A stretch of 64,000 bases of DNA, taken from the NCBI GenBank assembly GCA_041395945.1, contig JAWKZN010000002.1, positions 496,001 to 560,000 on the forward strand, read 5' to 3'. The notes beneath the pieces are model-generated. The model did not search any database. It had not been told where the DNA came from and saw only the letters and a list, made by a program, of their open reading frames with translations. Positions within the stretch are counted from its first letter, which is position 1, and every line of letters begins with the position of its first letter. A program made the translations under genes and the position numbers. Below are positions 18,297 to 27,948 of this stretch, piece after piece. Origin of the DNA: Pseudomonadales bacterium. GTDB lineage: Bacteria; Pseudomonadota; Gammaproteobacteria; Pseudomonadales; Azotimanducaceae.

Positions 18297-19889
18297 GTGA
18301 GCGACAGGAATAAAACCCGGGTGGGTGGCTGGTACTCGCACTACGTACTGTTCGTGCTGGTGATCGTCTACGTCTTCAATTTCATTGATCGCAACATCCT
18401 GTCTATCCTGACCCAGGACATTCAGGCCGATCTCGGCGTCACCGACGCACAGATGGGATTCCTCTACGGCACCGTCTTCGCCGTGTTCTACGCCGTGTTC
18501 GGTATTCCACTGGCGCGCTTCGCGGACGTCTGGGTACGACGCAGTCTCATCAGCATCGGTCTGCTGTTCTGGAGCCTGATGACCGCGCTTTCCGGCTTCG
18601 CCCGCTCCTTTCCCGTGCTGGCGCTGTTCCGGATCGGGGTGGGGATCGGCGAAGCCAGTGCCTCGCCCGCTGCCTACTCCATGCTTGCCGACTACTACCC
18701 GACCCGGGTGCGGGCCACGGTCATCGCCATCTATTCCAGCGGCGTATACATCGGCGGTGGTATCGGGCTGTTTCTCGGCGGACTCATTCTCAACACCTGG
18801 GGCGACGCCTATCCGATCGCTGAGCAGGCGCCATTCGGGCTGAAAGGGTGGCACGTCGCCTTCATGGCTGTGGGTGTACCCGGGATTCTCATGGCGGCCT
18901 GGGTGCGTACCCTGCGGGAACCGCGCCGCGGCGTGAGTGAGGGCATCGTCAGCGAGGAGCACAAGGCGCCCTGGTCGGTGCTCGCCACCGAAATGATGTC
19001 CATGCTGCCGCTGTTCAATCTGCCCGGGTTACGACGCAGTGGCGCCTCACTGCCGCGCAACGCTCTGGCGGCTGCCATCATTGCCGGCGTATCCGGCCTG
19101 CTGATGTATCTCACCGGCAGCATCGCCCAGTGGATCGCGCTCGGCGCCGGTGCCTACATCGTCTTCTCCTGGGGCCAGTCCCTCGCCGGAAGGGACCCGG
19201 TTGCTTTCGGCATGATCTTCAAATCCAGGGCCATGCGTTACACCATGATCGCTTTTCCGACGATCTCCTTCGTAACCTACGGTGTTGGTTTCTGGACCGC
19301 ACCATTGCTGCTGCGCGTGCACGACACCAGTCCGGCCGAAGTCGGTCTCTACATCGGCCTCGGCAGCGCGCTGGGTGGTCTGCTCGGCGTTACCCTGGGC
19401 GGCGCATTCAGCGACTGGTGCAAGCGGCGGCATCCAGCGGGCCGTCTGATCATCGGTTATGTCGCCGTGCTGGGTACCGCACCGCTTGTGCTCTGGATGA
19501 TCTACACCGAAAGTCTCATGACCGCCTTCGTACTCAATTTCACCCACCATCTGTTCAGCGCCTCCTGGCCCGGCGTACCACCCAGCACCGCCGCCGATCT
19601 GGTACTGCCGCGCATGCGGGCGGTTGCGGGCGCCTACTACATTCTGGTCAACACTTTCATCGGACTGGCCCTGGGACCCTATGCGATGGGCATGCTGTCG
19701 GATGGCTTCGGAGCCACCGGCATGGATCCCGCCAGCGCCCTGCGCGCAGCAATTGCCACCGCAATGCTGATCTTCGCATTGACGCTTGTGTTTCTGACAC
19801 TCGCCTGGCGCCACCTGCCGAAAGACGAAGCCTCGCGTCTCAGCCGGGCGCGTGCGCTCGGCGAGACGGTGACTGAAACCGGCGTCTGA
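18297..19889 (+). CDS. MFS transporter, Spinster-like
   Basis: 530 residues from GTG 18297, preceded by a strong GGAGGAGAGA site; an upstream TTG at 18276 is less likely because the ribosome site lies between. Twelve hydrophobic segments flank a longer central loop near 210-270. Signatures include FNFIDRNILSIL in TM1, GRFADVWVRRSLI-type loop 2-3 (ARFADVWVRRS), and RIGVGIGEASASPAAYSML in TM4-5, typical of Spinster-type MFS proteins in proteobacteria. The substrate is unknown; many are linked to lipophilic or aromatic compounds. It follows the BT1-like gene by about 100 bases on the same strand. Confidence 0.9.
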   Translation: MSDRNKTRVGGWYSHYVLFVLVIVYVFNFIDRNILSILTQDIQADLGVTDAQMGFLYGTVFAVFYAVFGIPLARFADVWVRRSLISIGLLFWSLMTALSGFARSFPVLALFRIGVGIGEASASPAAYSMLADYYPTRVRATVIAIYSSGVYIGGGIGLFLGGLILNTWGDAYPIAEQAPFGLKGWHVAFMAVGVPGILMAAWVRTLREPRRGVSEGIVSEEHKAPWSVLATEMMSMLPLFNLPGLRRSGASLPRNALAAAIIAGVSGLLMYLTGSIAQWIALGAGAYIVFSWGQSLAGRDPVAFGMIFKSRAMRYTMIAFPTISFVTYGVGFWTAPLLLRVHDTSPAEVGLYIGLGSALGGLLGVTLGGAFSDWCKRRHPAGRLIIGYVAVLGTAPLVLWMIYTESLMTAFVLNFTHHLFSASWPGVPPSTAADLVLPRMRAVAGAYYILVNTFIGLALGPYAMGMLSDGFGATGMDPASALRAAIATAMLIFALTLVFLTLAWRHLPKDEASRLSRARALGETVTETGV

Positions 19890-20240
19890 ACTTCAGCTCG
19901 CCGCCGTCCGGCAATCGGCGAAGTGCGTTCGAAGCGAGCGCGATAGCCCGGACCAGGGGAATCGTGCAATCGGTTGGATTGTTCGAAGCAGGCGGGTGGC
20001 AGGGGTGCACTAAGACCTCGCGCAGAACTTCGATGGGTTGTGGGTTGGGCGCTCGATCAGGAACCTCGGAAAGAATCATCGAGCGTGATCGGGGACGGGC
20101 CACGCTCTGATCAACCTCTTTCCGAACTTCCCGGCCGAATTGCCTGGCCGAACACCTCCGCCCGGCGCTACGGGAATCTCCGGGTGTCTGCACAACACCC
20201 GCAGGACTAGCCTCAAATGATGTCGAACTTTTCGAGGAGC
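19890..20240. other. intergenic stretch without a supported gene
   Basis: About 350 bases between the Spinster-like transporter and the lipoprotein cytochrome gene. Open frames here on either strand lack ribosome sites and have compositions unlike the neighbours. I saw no clear terminator, tRNA or repeat. It probably holds the promoter of the following lipoprotein gene. Confidence 0.5.
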
Positions 20241-20828
20241 ATGAGTATGCAGGTTTCACGATCACTAATGAGGCCGGTCATCTGTGCCGGCCTGCTGGCC
20301 GCACTGCTGCTGACCGGCTGTGATCGGGCACAGGCTCCCGATCCTGCGGCTGCGGCGCCGGTGCAGCCAACGCCGGCACCGGCATCCTCAGCACCGGCAG
20401 CACGTCTTCCTGTGAGTCTCAACGAGGTGATGGTGGCTCTGGTTAATCACTCCGCCGATCCGATATGGCGGGCCGCCTGGCGTAATCCTCAGACAGACGC
20501 TGACTGGCGCAACCTGGAACGGATGGCCTACCAGCTCGAAATCGCCGGCGCCCTGCTGATGATTCCAGGTACCGGCCCGATGGATGAGACCTGGACCAGT
20601 AATCCTGCCTGGAATACCTGGTCGAAGAACCTCCAGTTCGCTGGAAAGCGCGCCGTGGATGCGGTGGCTGCCCGGGACATCGTGAGCATAGATGTCATCG
20701 GCAGCGACATCGTGGAGATCTGCGAAGGCTGCCACATCCAGTTCAAACCGGATCTGCCAACCGGTGGGCTGTTCGGCGAACTTTCACCGACCGAAGGGGA
20801 TTTCGAGTCTTCTGAAGACGAGCAGTAG
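20241..20828 (+). CDS. lipoprotein with single c-type heme motif
   Basis: 195 residues from ATG 20241 with GAGGAG close upstream; ATG at 20217 lies before that site and is rejected. Residues 1-19 are a lipoprotein signal with lipobox L-T-G-C, then a Pro-Ala linker. The folded part (about 55-180) is mostly helical and contains C-E-G-C-H near residue 165, a CxxCH heme-attachment motif. The C-terminal position of the motif and the helical build resemble cytochrome c'-like four-helix proteins. A role in periplasmic electron transfer or gas binding is plausible. The acidic tail (SEDEQ) is unremarkable. Confidence 0.8.
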   Translation: MSMQVSRSLMRPVICAGLLAALLLTGCDRAQAPDPAAAAPVQPTPAPASSAPAARLPVSLNEVMVALVNHSADPIWRAAWRNPQTDADWRNLERMAYQLEIAGALLMIPGTGPMDETWTSNPAWNTWSKNLQFAGKRAVDAVAARDIVSIDVIGSDIVEICEGCHIQFKPDLPTGGLFGELSPTEGDFESSEDEQ

Positions 20829-20884
20829 CCGCCGTCGCCTCAGTGCGCCGGCCTGCTGCCGGTGCGAGTAACCAGCGCGGACTT

Positions 20885-22294
20885 TCAGGCAGACGGACAC
20901 CAGTTTCCGTGGAAGCCGAACGGCACCCGATGGTCGAGATAGGCGGTTGCCAGCGGACCTGCGGTGGGATTTTCCGCATCCAGCACCACCAGATGGCTCG
21001 CCTTGCGATTGCCATCGTAGATATTGGCCAGCAGAAAACCTTCCCCCTCCCGGGCCCCATCTGACTTCGGCACGAATATCGGCTCATTGGTCGCGCAACC
21101 CGGACCGACGTCATAGATATCAAATCTGCCGGTCCGATGATCGACCCGGCCGATGCCGTTGAATCCTCCCACCTTGAATTCCGGTTCGGTATCACAGGCA
21201 AAATAGCCGTAGCGGTAGTCCAGGCCGGTGCGGCGCTCATCCAGACGCGGAAATTCACAGGCCAGATCGTTCAGGCGCTCCCACCTGTAGTCGTCACTGT
21301 TGCGACCGAGATCGAACGTCCAGCGTGTGAGACGCGGTACCGCCCTGTTCGGATCTCCGCGGGTGCCATCCACCAGGGGGAACAGCGGCGCCTGTTCGAA
21401 CTCGCAGACATCGCAGGTGACAATGTCGCCATCCGAATGTGCGTTCATCGGGTGGAAGACATACGCCGGATCTCCCCTGAACCAGCGCAGTTCCGAGACC
21501 GAACCACTGCGCGGCATGATGCCGATGTGTACCCCTTTCTCCGGCTCCCAGGCATATACCGGAGCCCCGCTCATCGCCCGTTCCATGGAGCCGGTCAGCG
21601 GCATGATCGGAAATATGACGTGGTCCCGTGTGACCATGAAATCGTGCACCATAGCTGCGTATGGGGCTTTGAAGGTCTCCGAACGCACCAGCCGGCCTGC
21701 CTTGTCCACCACGTGGAAGGACATGTCTTCGGAAATCAGGCCCGCGGCGTTGTAGCCGAAAAACAGCATTTCGCCGGTCTCAGGATCGATCTTCGGATGC
21801 GCCGTCATGGGGCCTTTGAGTTTGTCACCGAAAGTCCAGGGTCCGATGGAGTCCAGGGTCCCGGGATCCAGTTCAAAGGGTGCGTGGGCCTCCTCCAGGG
21901 CGAGCAGCTTCCCGGCATGCCAGACGATGTTGGTGTTTGCCAGCCCATCGGTTTCCATGCCCATCACACTCGGATCCGAGTCCATGGGGTTGAAAGCGCT
22001 GAACAGGCTTCGACCTGCCTCCCGCTCTTTCTTCCATTTCACTGTGCGCACCCAGCGATTCCGGTAGGCGATCCTGCCGTCATCGAAATAAAAGCCATGA
22101 ATCATGCCGTCACCGCCGAACCAGTGATAATCACCCCGGGGCGCGAACTGCGGGTTGGCGCCGTTGCGGAAGAAGGCCCCGTTCAGTTCCCGGGGCACCT
22201 CCCCTTCCACCACCAGATCGGGCGCATCGCACTCCATCTGCAGCGGGGCGAAGCCTTCGATCAGATTCGGGTGACGGGGGAAGGGCTTGGCCAT
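20885..22294 (-). CDS. carotenoid oxygenase (RPE65/CCD family)
   Basis: 469 residues from ATG 22294 with AAGGAG 7 bases upstream; the frame to 22363 has no site. The start GAFFRNGANPQFAPRGDYHW and FGGDGMIHGFYF are family signatures. The four iron-binding His blocks are visible: TAHPKIDPETGEMLFFGY, VHDFMVTRDHVIFP, HPMNAHSDGD and the terminal FHGNW. It should be a non-heme Fe(II) dioxygenase that cleaves a carotenoid or related stilbene/lignin double bond. There is no signal peptide. It stands alone between a cytochrome lipoprotein and a divergent PPIase, so the substrate cannot be read from context. Confidence 0.94.
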   Translation of the reverse strand: MAKPFPRHPNLIEGFAPLQMECDAPDLVVEGEVPRELNGAFFRNGANPQFAPRGDYHWFGGDGMIHGFYFDDGRIAYRNRWVRTVKWKKEREAGRSLFSAFNPMDSDPSVMGMETDGLANTNIVWHAGKLLALEEAHAPFELDPGTLDSIGPWTFGDKLKGPMTAHPKIDPETGEMLFFGYNAAGLISEDMSFHVVDKAGRLVRSETFKAPYAAMVHDFMVTRDHVIFPIMPLTGSMERAMSGAPVYAWEPEKGVHIGIMPRSGSVSELRWFRGDPAYVFHPMNAHSDGDIVTCDVCEFEQAPLFPLVDGTRGDPNRAVPRLTRWTFDLGRNSDDYRWERLNDLACEFPRLDERRTGLDYRYGYFACDTEPEFKVGGFNGIGRVDHRTGRFDIYDVGPGCATNEPIFVPKSDGAREGEGFLLANIYDGNRKASHLVVLDAENPTAGPLATAYLDHRVPFGFHGNWCPSA

Positions 22295-22456
22295 GGCGGG
22301 CTCCTTGCGGGGTGTGCGCAAATTGAATGACCGGAAGTATGGTAACGCATGGCACTCACTCAACGTGCGGCAGCTCCTTTTGCATCCCGCTGCCCGGGTT
22401 GACCCAGCTGGAGCGCTTCGGGAGACTCAGCCGTCCTCACAGATCTGACTTGAGCG

Positions 22457-23323
22457 ATGACCTGGCTGAAAGAACCGCTGCTGCACTTCCTCGGGCTGGG
22501 CGCCCTGATCTTCGCCTTCTACTACTGGACCGCTGACGACAGCGCGAATCACAGGGAGATCACCATCTCCCTCGGTGCCCAGGAGAACCTCATCCGCACC
22601 TTCGAGCGCACCTGGCAGCGCCCGCCGTTGCCGACAGAAATGGCAAGCCTCGTGCAGGATCTGGTCAGGGAGGAGATCGCTTACCGGGAGAGCCAGGTCA
22701 TGGGCCTGGATGCAAACGACATCATCATCCGCCGACGTCTGCGCCAGAAACTGGAACTGCTCACAGAGGATCTCGTCTCTCTCGGTCCCCCTGTGCGGGC
22801 GGATCTGGAAAGCTATCTGCAATCCCATCCCGAAGACTACCGACAGCCCGCTCTGCTGGACTTCGAACAGATCTATTTCCGTTCGGAACCGGACGAGGCG
22901 ACGGCCCGGGCCAGGGCGACGGATGCGCTGGCCAGTCTGCTCGCAGAGCCGGGGAGGATCGATCCGGCCGGTCTGGGAGACCGCTCACTGCTGGCGGGCA
23001 GATACCGGGATGTGCGGAGCAGTGAACTGAGCACCCTGTTCGGGTCCGGCTTCGACACCGCCGTGCTGGCGCTGCCACTGAACACCTGGGCAGGCCCGGT
23101 GCGATCCGGCTATGGCTACCACCTGCTGCGCATCGCCCGGAAAACCGAAAGCCGGATTCCTGCGCTTGATGAGGTCGCTGATGAAGTGGAGAGAGACTGG
23201 ATGAGTGAACGTCGCCGTCAGGCGGTCGACGGTCTCTACGAACGCCTCGCCGCGAACTATCAGATCCGCATCGAAGCCACCCTTCCACAGGCGCCTGCAG
23301 CGCCAGGCGCCCCAGCGCTGTGA
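22457..23323 (+). CDS. membrane-anchored parvulin-type peptidyl-prolyl isomerase-like protein
   Basis: 288 residues. One N-terminal hydrophobic segment (about 8-24) anchors it with the rest in the periplasm. A SurA/PpiC-like helical region (SLVQDLVREEIAYRESQVMG) precedes a degenerate rotamase domain beginning LLDFEQIYF and ending GPVRSGYGYHLLRI, the conserved parvulin end. It likely assists folding of an exported protein. Its stop overlaps the GTG of a HupE/UreJ-like membrane gene (GTGA), so it is coupled to that protein. This pairing without hydrogenase or urease genes suggests a metal-transport role rather than enzyme maturation. Confidence 0.85.
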   Translation: MTWLKEPLLHFLGLGALIFAFYYWTADDSANHREITISLGAQENLIRTFERTWQRPPLPTEMASLVQDLVREEIAYRESQVMGLDANDIIIRRRLRQKLELLTEDLVSLGPPVRADLESYLQSHPEDYRQPALLDFEQIYFRSEPDEATARARATDALASLLAEPGRIDPAGLGDRSLLAGRYRDVRSSELSTLFGSGFDTAVLALPLNTWAGPVRSGYGYHLLRIARKTESRIPALDEVADEVERDWMSERRRQAVDGLYERLAANYQIRIEATLPQAPAAPGAPAL

Positions 23324-24342
23324 AACAGTGTTCGACTGTCCGGGGCGCAGTCGCTGCCATTCTGCTGGTGTGCGTCGGCGCGGCAGGTGCTGCCCGGGCA
23401 CACGAAGTGCGGCCTGCCTATCTGCGGATTGTGGATCTGGCAGAAAGCAACGGCCCGGGTTTCTACGAAGTGCTGTGGCGCCTGCCGACCGGGAGCGAGA
23501 TTCCTCTGACCCTGCATGTTGTCCTTCCCGATCACTGTCAGAGCAATGCGGACCCCGCAGCCTGGCAGGAAAACGGCGTCCGCATCAGCCGCTGGACCAC
23601 CTACTGTCCGGGTGGACTGGCCGGTCACGAGATCCTGATCGGTGACCTGGCCGCTTCCGTGACCGATGTGCTCGCGCGCTTCGAACGCGTTAACGGCACC
23701 ACACAGGTCAACCGGCTCACTCCCACCAGCACCCGTTTCCTTGTCATGGAGTCGGAACGTCCCGGAGAAGTGGCGCAGACCTATCTGCTGCTCGGGGTCG
23801 AACACATCCTGCTCGGCATCGATCACCTGCTTTTTGTGTTCGCCCTGCTGCTCATCGTGGCGGGTGGCCGACGCCTGGTGGCGACAGTGACCGCATTCAC
23901 ACTCGCCCACAGCGTGACGCTGGCGGCCGCGACCCTGGGCTGGGTGCAGGTTCCCCAGCAGCCTGTGGAGGCTGTGATCGCGCTGAGCATTCTTTTCGTG
24001 GCGACCGAAATCGTGCACTGGCGTCGCGGCCGGGAAAGTCTCACCCGACGCAGACCCTGGCTGGTCGCCTTCGTGTTCGGGCTGCTGCATGGTTTCGGTT
24101 TTGCCGGCGCGCTGGCCGGGATCGGACTGCCGGAGCATGCCATTCCCCTGGCGCTGCTGTTTTTTAATCTCGGGGTCGAAGTGGGTCAGCTGACGTTCAT
24201 TGCCGCCGTTTATCTGCTGTGGTGGCCGCTGCGCAATCGAGCCTTTCCGGAGTGGGCGTGGCAGGTTCCGGTGTATGGTATCGGCACCATGGCCGGGTTC
24301 TGGACCATAGAGCGCATCGCGGGATTCCTCCCGGGGGTCTGA
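23320..24342 (+). CDS. HupE/UreJ-family membrane protein
   Basis: 340 residues from GTG 23320. An N-terminal signal (to about residue 27) leads into an exported beta-rich domain of about 140 residues starting HEVRPAYLRI. A HupE/UreJ membrane domain follows with LLGVEHILLGIDHLLFVFAL, TAFTLAHSVTLA and LLHGFGFAGAL; the repeated His and Asp in the helices are the family hallmark of nickel/cobalt transporters. A metal-permease role is inferred from the family. No urease or hydrogenase genes are in the window. It is translationally coupled to the PPIase before it. Confidence 0.9.
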   Translation: MKQCSTVRGAVAAILLVCVGAAGAARAHEVRPAYLRIVDLAESNGPGFYEVLWRLPTGSEIPLTLHVVLPDHCQSNADPAAWQENGVRISRWTTYCPGGLAGHEILIGDLAASVTDVLARFERVNGTTQVNRLTPTSTRFLVMESERPGEVAQTYLLLGVEHILLGIDHLLFVFALLLIVAGGRRLVATVTAFTLAHSVTLAAATLGWVQVPQQPVEAVIALSILFVATEIVHWRRGRESLTRRRPWLVAFVFGLLHGFGFAGALAGIGLPEHAIPLALLFFNLGVEVGQLTFIAAVYLLWWPLRNRAFPEWAWQVPVYGIGTMAGFWTIERIAGFLPGV

Positions 24343-24373
24343 ACGGCTTCATCTATCTGGTAATGCAATCGTC

Positions 24374-25606
24374 GTGAACACCACTTCAAAATACTGGTTT
24401 ACCCCCGCGATCCTCGCCTTCCTCACGGCGGCCTGCACCACACCGCCCGCTGACAGCGCCGAACGCCCTTACGACCTGGCCTTCCAGGCGCATTTCGCGC
24501 CGGAGCAAAAGACCGTCACCGCTTCCATCCGGGTGAGTCAGGGCGCAGGAGAACTGCGCATCCTGGATCTGTCCACGCCGAAATCAAGATTCTCAGACTT
24601 CACCGGTGACGGCAGTATCCGTACAGAAGGCCCACGCACGCTCTGGAGCGTACCGAAAAAGGGTGGCGAACTGCGCTACCGGGTCACAGTGGACCACCGC
24701 CGCCACGGCGCCTTTGATGCGCGGATGACAGATTCCTATGCGATCTTCCGACTCGACGATCTGTTCCCCAGCGCCCGGGTCCGCAGTCGCAGCGGCGCAT
24801 CCTCCCGGGCCTCGCTGTCACTGACCGGCCCCGATGACTGGAGTTTCGAAACACGCTTCGGCCCGCTGAAGGCACCGGTCGCCTTCGACAATCCCTCACG
24901 CCGTTTCGATCGACCTACCGGATGGGCGATCGCCGGAAAGATCGGCATCAGGCGCGATGACATCGGTGGCGTTCAGGTAGCGGTTGCCGCCCCGGTGGGC
25001 GATGACTTCAGACGCCAGGACACTCTGGCATTTCTGAACTGGACCCTGCCCGAGGTGATCCGGATTTTCCCCGGGTTTCCCCGACTGCTGATCGTCGGCG
25101 CCGGCGGGGAGTTCTGGCTCGGCGGATTATCCGGACCGGGCTCACTCTTTCTCCACAGCGACCGGCCGCTGATCAGCGAGAACCGGACCAGCGCCCTGAT
25201 CCACGAGCTCGTCCATGTCGCGACTTCCAGCCCTCCGGCGCCGGGTGATGACTGGATCCTCGAAGGCATCGCCGAATTCTATGCCCTGGATATCCTCCAT
25301 CGCAGCGGCGGCACCAGCACCCGGCGCGCCGAGGAAGCTTTCGCCGCGCTGGCCTCCTGGGTCAGCTCGGACGGCGGCAGGCTCACCGATCCCTCCACCG
25401 GTGCAAACACCGCCCGTGCCGCACTGCTGTTCCGGGAACTCGCGGCGGAACTCGACAGCGCAGGCAGCAGCATCGATGTGCTGGCCGGGGAACTCTTCAG
25501 CGCGCCGCGCGCGGACCGGGAGCGCCTGCGCGCAATTGCCCAGAGACTGCTGGGCCGACCGTCAAAGACGCTCAAACGCGCCTACGCAGAGCTCGACGAA
25601 GAGTGA
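24374..25606 (+). CDS. lipoprotein gluzincin-type metallopeptidase
   Basis: 410 residues from GTG 24374. Lipoprotein signal with lipobox T-A-A-C at Cys 21. A beta-rich N-terminal region (about 30-200) is followed by a catalytic region with H-E-L-V-H at 277-281 (HExxH) and EGIAEF at 297-302, which supplies the third zinc ligand as in M1/M61-like gluzincins. It is likely an outer-membrane-attached aminopeptidase-like enzyme; the exact family is uncertain and the protein is short for M1 or M61. It follows the HupE-like gene by 31 bases, so probably belongs to the same transcript. Confidence 0.75.
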   Translation: MNTTSKYWFTPAILAFLTAACTTPPADSAERPYDLAFQAHFAPEQKTVTASIRVSQGAGELRILDLSTPKSRFSDFTGDGSIRTEGPRTLWSVPKKGGELRYRVTVDHRRHGAFDARMTDSYAIFRLDDLFPSARVRSRSGASSRASLSLTGPDDWSFETRFGPLKAPVAFDNPSRRFDRPTGWAIAGKIGIRRDDIGGVQVAVAAPVGDDFRRQDTLAFLNWTLPEVIRIFPGFPRLLIVGAGGEFWLGGLSGPGSLFLHSDRPLISENRTSALIHELVHVATSSPPAPGDDWILEGIAEFYALDILHRSGGTSTRRAEEAFAALASWVSSDGGRLTDPSTGANTARAALLFRELAAELDSAGSSIDVLAGELFSAPRADRERLRAIAQRLLGRPSKTLKRAYAELDEE

Positions 25607-25660
25607 TCTCGAGGTAGCCGTTCACACCTCACCCATCAGCATGGACAGGAAGGTCTATTG

Positions 25661-26317
25661 ATGAAAAAGACAGATTCGATTTCCGCTGCGGATACGCCTG
25701 TAACACTAACCAGAATGTCGGTGCTGTGCCTGGCTGCTGTAATGGTTCTCGCCGCAAACACCACAGTAAACGCTGCGGCGACCAGCACCGCCGAAATTCT
25801 CTACGTGACAGACGAACTCCGCCTCGGCCTCTACGACAACGAGAAAGCCGAAGGCCGCCAGTTCAAGACCCTGTTGAGCGGCGCCAGACTCGAGGTGCTC
25901 GACCGCGCACTGATGACCGTCCGGGTTCGCACCGAAGAGGGTGACGAAGGCTGGGTGAAGCTGGCTTATCTGGTGGAAGAAGAGCCCGGGCGGCGCAGAG
26001 CGGCCACCCTGGAAAAGGCACAGGAAAAGCTCCAGACCGAGCTTGCCTCCGTGAAAGCAGCGCTGGCCCGGGCAACCGCGGACAGCGACGCGATCGAGTC
26101 TGAACTGCGCGATCTGCAGGAACGCAGCGCACGTGTGCCGGAGCTGGAAGCAGAAAACATCCGGCTGCGCGAAGCACTCGCCCGCTACGCCGACAGTGTG
26201 CCGTGGCTTTGGCTGTTCATCGCTGCCGGTATCACGTTTGTGCTCGGATGCCTGGCCGGTTACTGGTGGCTGGACAGGCGGGTACGCAAACAGTTCGGCG
26301 GCGTGCGCGTGTACTGA
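25661..26317 (+). CDS. SH3-domain membrane protein (TIGR04211-like)
   Basis: 218 residues from ATG 25661 (AGGAAGG upstream). Signal peptide to about residue 40, a bacterial SH3 domain at about 45-105 (LYVTDELRLGLYDNE ... DEGWVKLAYLV), a coiled coil at about 110-170 rich in Glu, Leu and Ala, and one C-terminal transmembrane helix (LWLFIAAGITFVLGCLAGYW) followed by basic residues. This architecture matches the gammaproteobacterial SH3 family TIGR04211 (E. coli YgiM-like). It probably sits in the inner membrane facing the periplasm; the function is not established. Confidence 0.92.
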   Translation: MKKTDSISAADTPVTLTRMSVLCLAAVMVLAANTTVNAAATSTAEILYVTDELRLGLYDNEKAEGRQFKTLLSGARLEVLDRALMTVRVRTEEGDEGWVKLAYLVEEEPGRRRAATLEKAQEKLQTELASVKAALARATADSDAIESELRDLQERSARVPELEAENIRLREALARYADSVPWLWLFIAAGITFVLGCLAGYWWLDRRVRKQFGGVRVY

Positions 26318-26389
26318 GCAGTTCCGGCACAATGGTCCGGGGCGCGACCTGACTCCTGAAAAGTTTTGCACGGACGCGGCATCGGTGCC

Positions 26390-27850
26390 TCAACCCGTAC
26401 CAGCCTGCCGCTGTTCCAGCTGGCGCTGGGTGTCGTCATTGGAACTCCGATTGATCCGGTACTGGGCATAGAAGCAGGCGGCAATCAACCCGGGGATGAT
26501 GGTGATCGGGGAGTCGATAAGACCCAGCCAGAGCAGCGTATCTTCCGCGACTTGACCCGGTACTGCTTTTTCCGGAAAGGAAATCAGCCACAGCGACAGT
26601 GCCGCCACACCGTGGCCAAGGGAGTTGTCCACCTTCGCAAAGAAGGTCCGTGCTGCGTACAGCACACCTTCCTGACGACGGCCGAGTTTCAGCTCGTTCT
26701 CATCCGCCACATCCGCCAGAGCCGACATCACACTGATGTTGAGGATGCTGCCGCAACCCGATGAGAGCACACCGAACGCCACGATGGACCACAACAGCCA
26801 CTCCGAACCGTTTTCCGGAAACATGCCCATCAGCCTCAGTACCACCGGCAGCGCCGGAAACACAGACAGACCTACCGCAGTCGCCACGATCACCGCCCGC
26901 TTATCGAAAGAGAAATGCAGGCGCGCAGAGAACAGGAAGCCAACCGCATAGCCTACGAAAGAACCGGCAAACGCCAGTGTGCCGATGTCGGCCGCATGCA
27001 GCTCCCAGTAGAAAATGTTCATGTAACTGCTGAAAGCCGTACGCACACCCAGAGTCAGTGACAGCAGGAAGAAGGCAATCATCAGCATCAGGTAGTTGCG
27101 GTTCGAAAAGGCGCCGACCATGTCCGACAGAAATTCCTGGAAAGAGAAGTCCGGCTGGTCTGCCGGCGGCTGCTTGAGCGTGGGAATCCGATCCCGGGTA
27201 AACCAGCCCGAAGCGAACAGCACCAGTATGATCGCGATACTGATGAATACGGAGAAAGCAAAATAGGATTCGCCGTTGAGCAGACCGTTGCCCACTGTGC
27301 CAGCTGCAGCGAAGAACACGATGGTGTTGAGTTTGAAAACGCCGGCACCGCCGAGCCAGAAGAAAAAATTGTTGTAACTCATGATCTTCGAGCGTTCGGT
27401 GTAGTTCTTCGACAGCTCGCCACCGAGCGCCAGATGGGGTACATGGAAGAAGGTCATGAAGGTGCGCAGACTGATGGAGAAAACCAGGAACCAGCCGAAC
27501 AGCCCGCCCTGTGTCAGCGCCTCCGGCGGGTTGAACAGAAAGTAGAAACTCAAACCTATGGGCAGTGGCGCAAACAGCATGAAGGGATGGCGCCTGCCCC
27601 AGCGCCTGCTGCGGAATCGATCTGAGATCGACCCGATCAGTGGGTCCGATATGGCATCAACCAGCAGAGCTATGGTTGGCACCAGCCCGGCCAGCAGCAC
27701 ATCCAGCCCCTGCACCTGGTTGTAGAAGAGCATGCCGAGGACAGACAGGGAATACAGCGACATGGTCTCGGCGGTCGCCCCGACACCGAATGCCAGTCGG
27801 GTGCGCGTCGGCACGGTGCGCGGGTCCACCTGCTGTGAAATCGTCGACAT
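26390..27850 (-). CDS. MFS transporter of the GPH (glycoside-pentoside-hexuronide) cation symporter type
   Basis: 486 residues from ATG 27850 with GGGAGGAG upstream; the longer frame overlaps the divergent GMC gene. Twelve hydrophobic segments. TM1-2 carry FGVGATAETMSLYSL and the GPH signature DAISDPLIGSISDRFRSRRWGRRHPFM is split across the loop (Asp-x-x-x-Asp-Pro and RxxxxGRRHP). It should couple Na+ or H+ to uptake of a glycoside or other organic solute. It is divergent from the GMC oxidoreductase, about 100 bases apart, so the pair may take up and oxidise the same alcohol. Confidence 0.92.
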   Translation of the reverse strand: MSTISQQVDPRTVPTRTRLAFGVGATAETMSLYSLSVLGMLFYNQVQGLDVLLAGLVPTIALLVDAISDPLIGSISDRFRSRRWGRRHPFMLFAPLPIGLSFYFLFNPPEALTQGGLFGWFLVFSISLRTFMTFFHVPHLALGGELSKNYTERSKIMSYNNFFFWLGGAGVFKLNTIVFFAAAGTVGNGLLNGESYFAFSVFISIAIILVLFASGWFTRDRIPTLKQPPADQPDFSFQEFLSDMVGAFSNRNYLMLMIAFFLLSLTLGVRTAFSSYMNIFYWELHAADIGTLAFAGSFVGYAVGFLFSARLHFSFDKRAVIVATAVGLSVFPALPVVLRLMGMFPENGSEWLLWSIVAFGVLSSGCGSILNISVMSALADVADENELKLGRRQEGVLYAARTFFAKVDNSLGHGVAALSLWLISFPEKAVPGQVAEDTLLWLGLIDSPITIIPGLIAACFYAQYRINRSSNDDTQRQLEQRQAGTG

Positions 27851-27948
27851 CCAGCTCCTCCCAGTCCTCCCGAGGTGTTTACCACGCTCCGTGTGCAGTG
27901 ACCAGATTGAAGATGGTGGATCGTCAAGGCCTGTTGTAGGGTTGCGCA

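Noticed and set aside
19840..20265. 141-codon minus frame in the gap before the lipoprotein cytochrome
   Set aside because: No ribosome site, no recognisable pattern, and it overlaps the ends of two well-supported genes.
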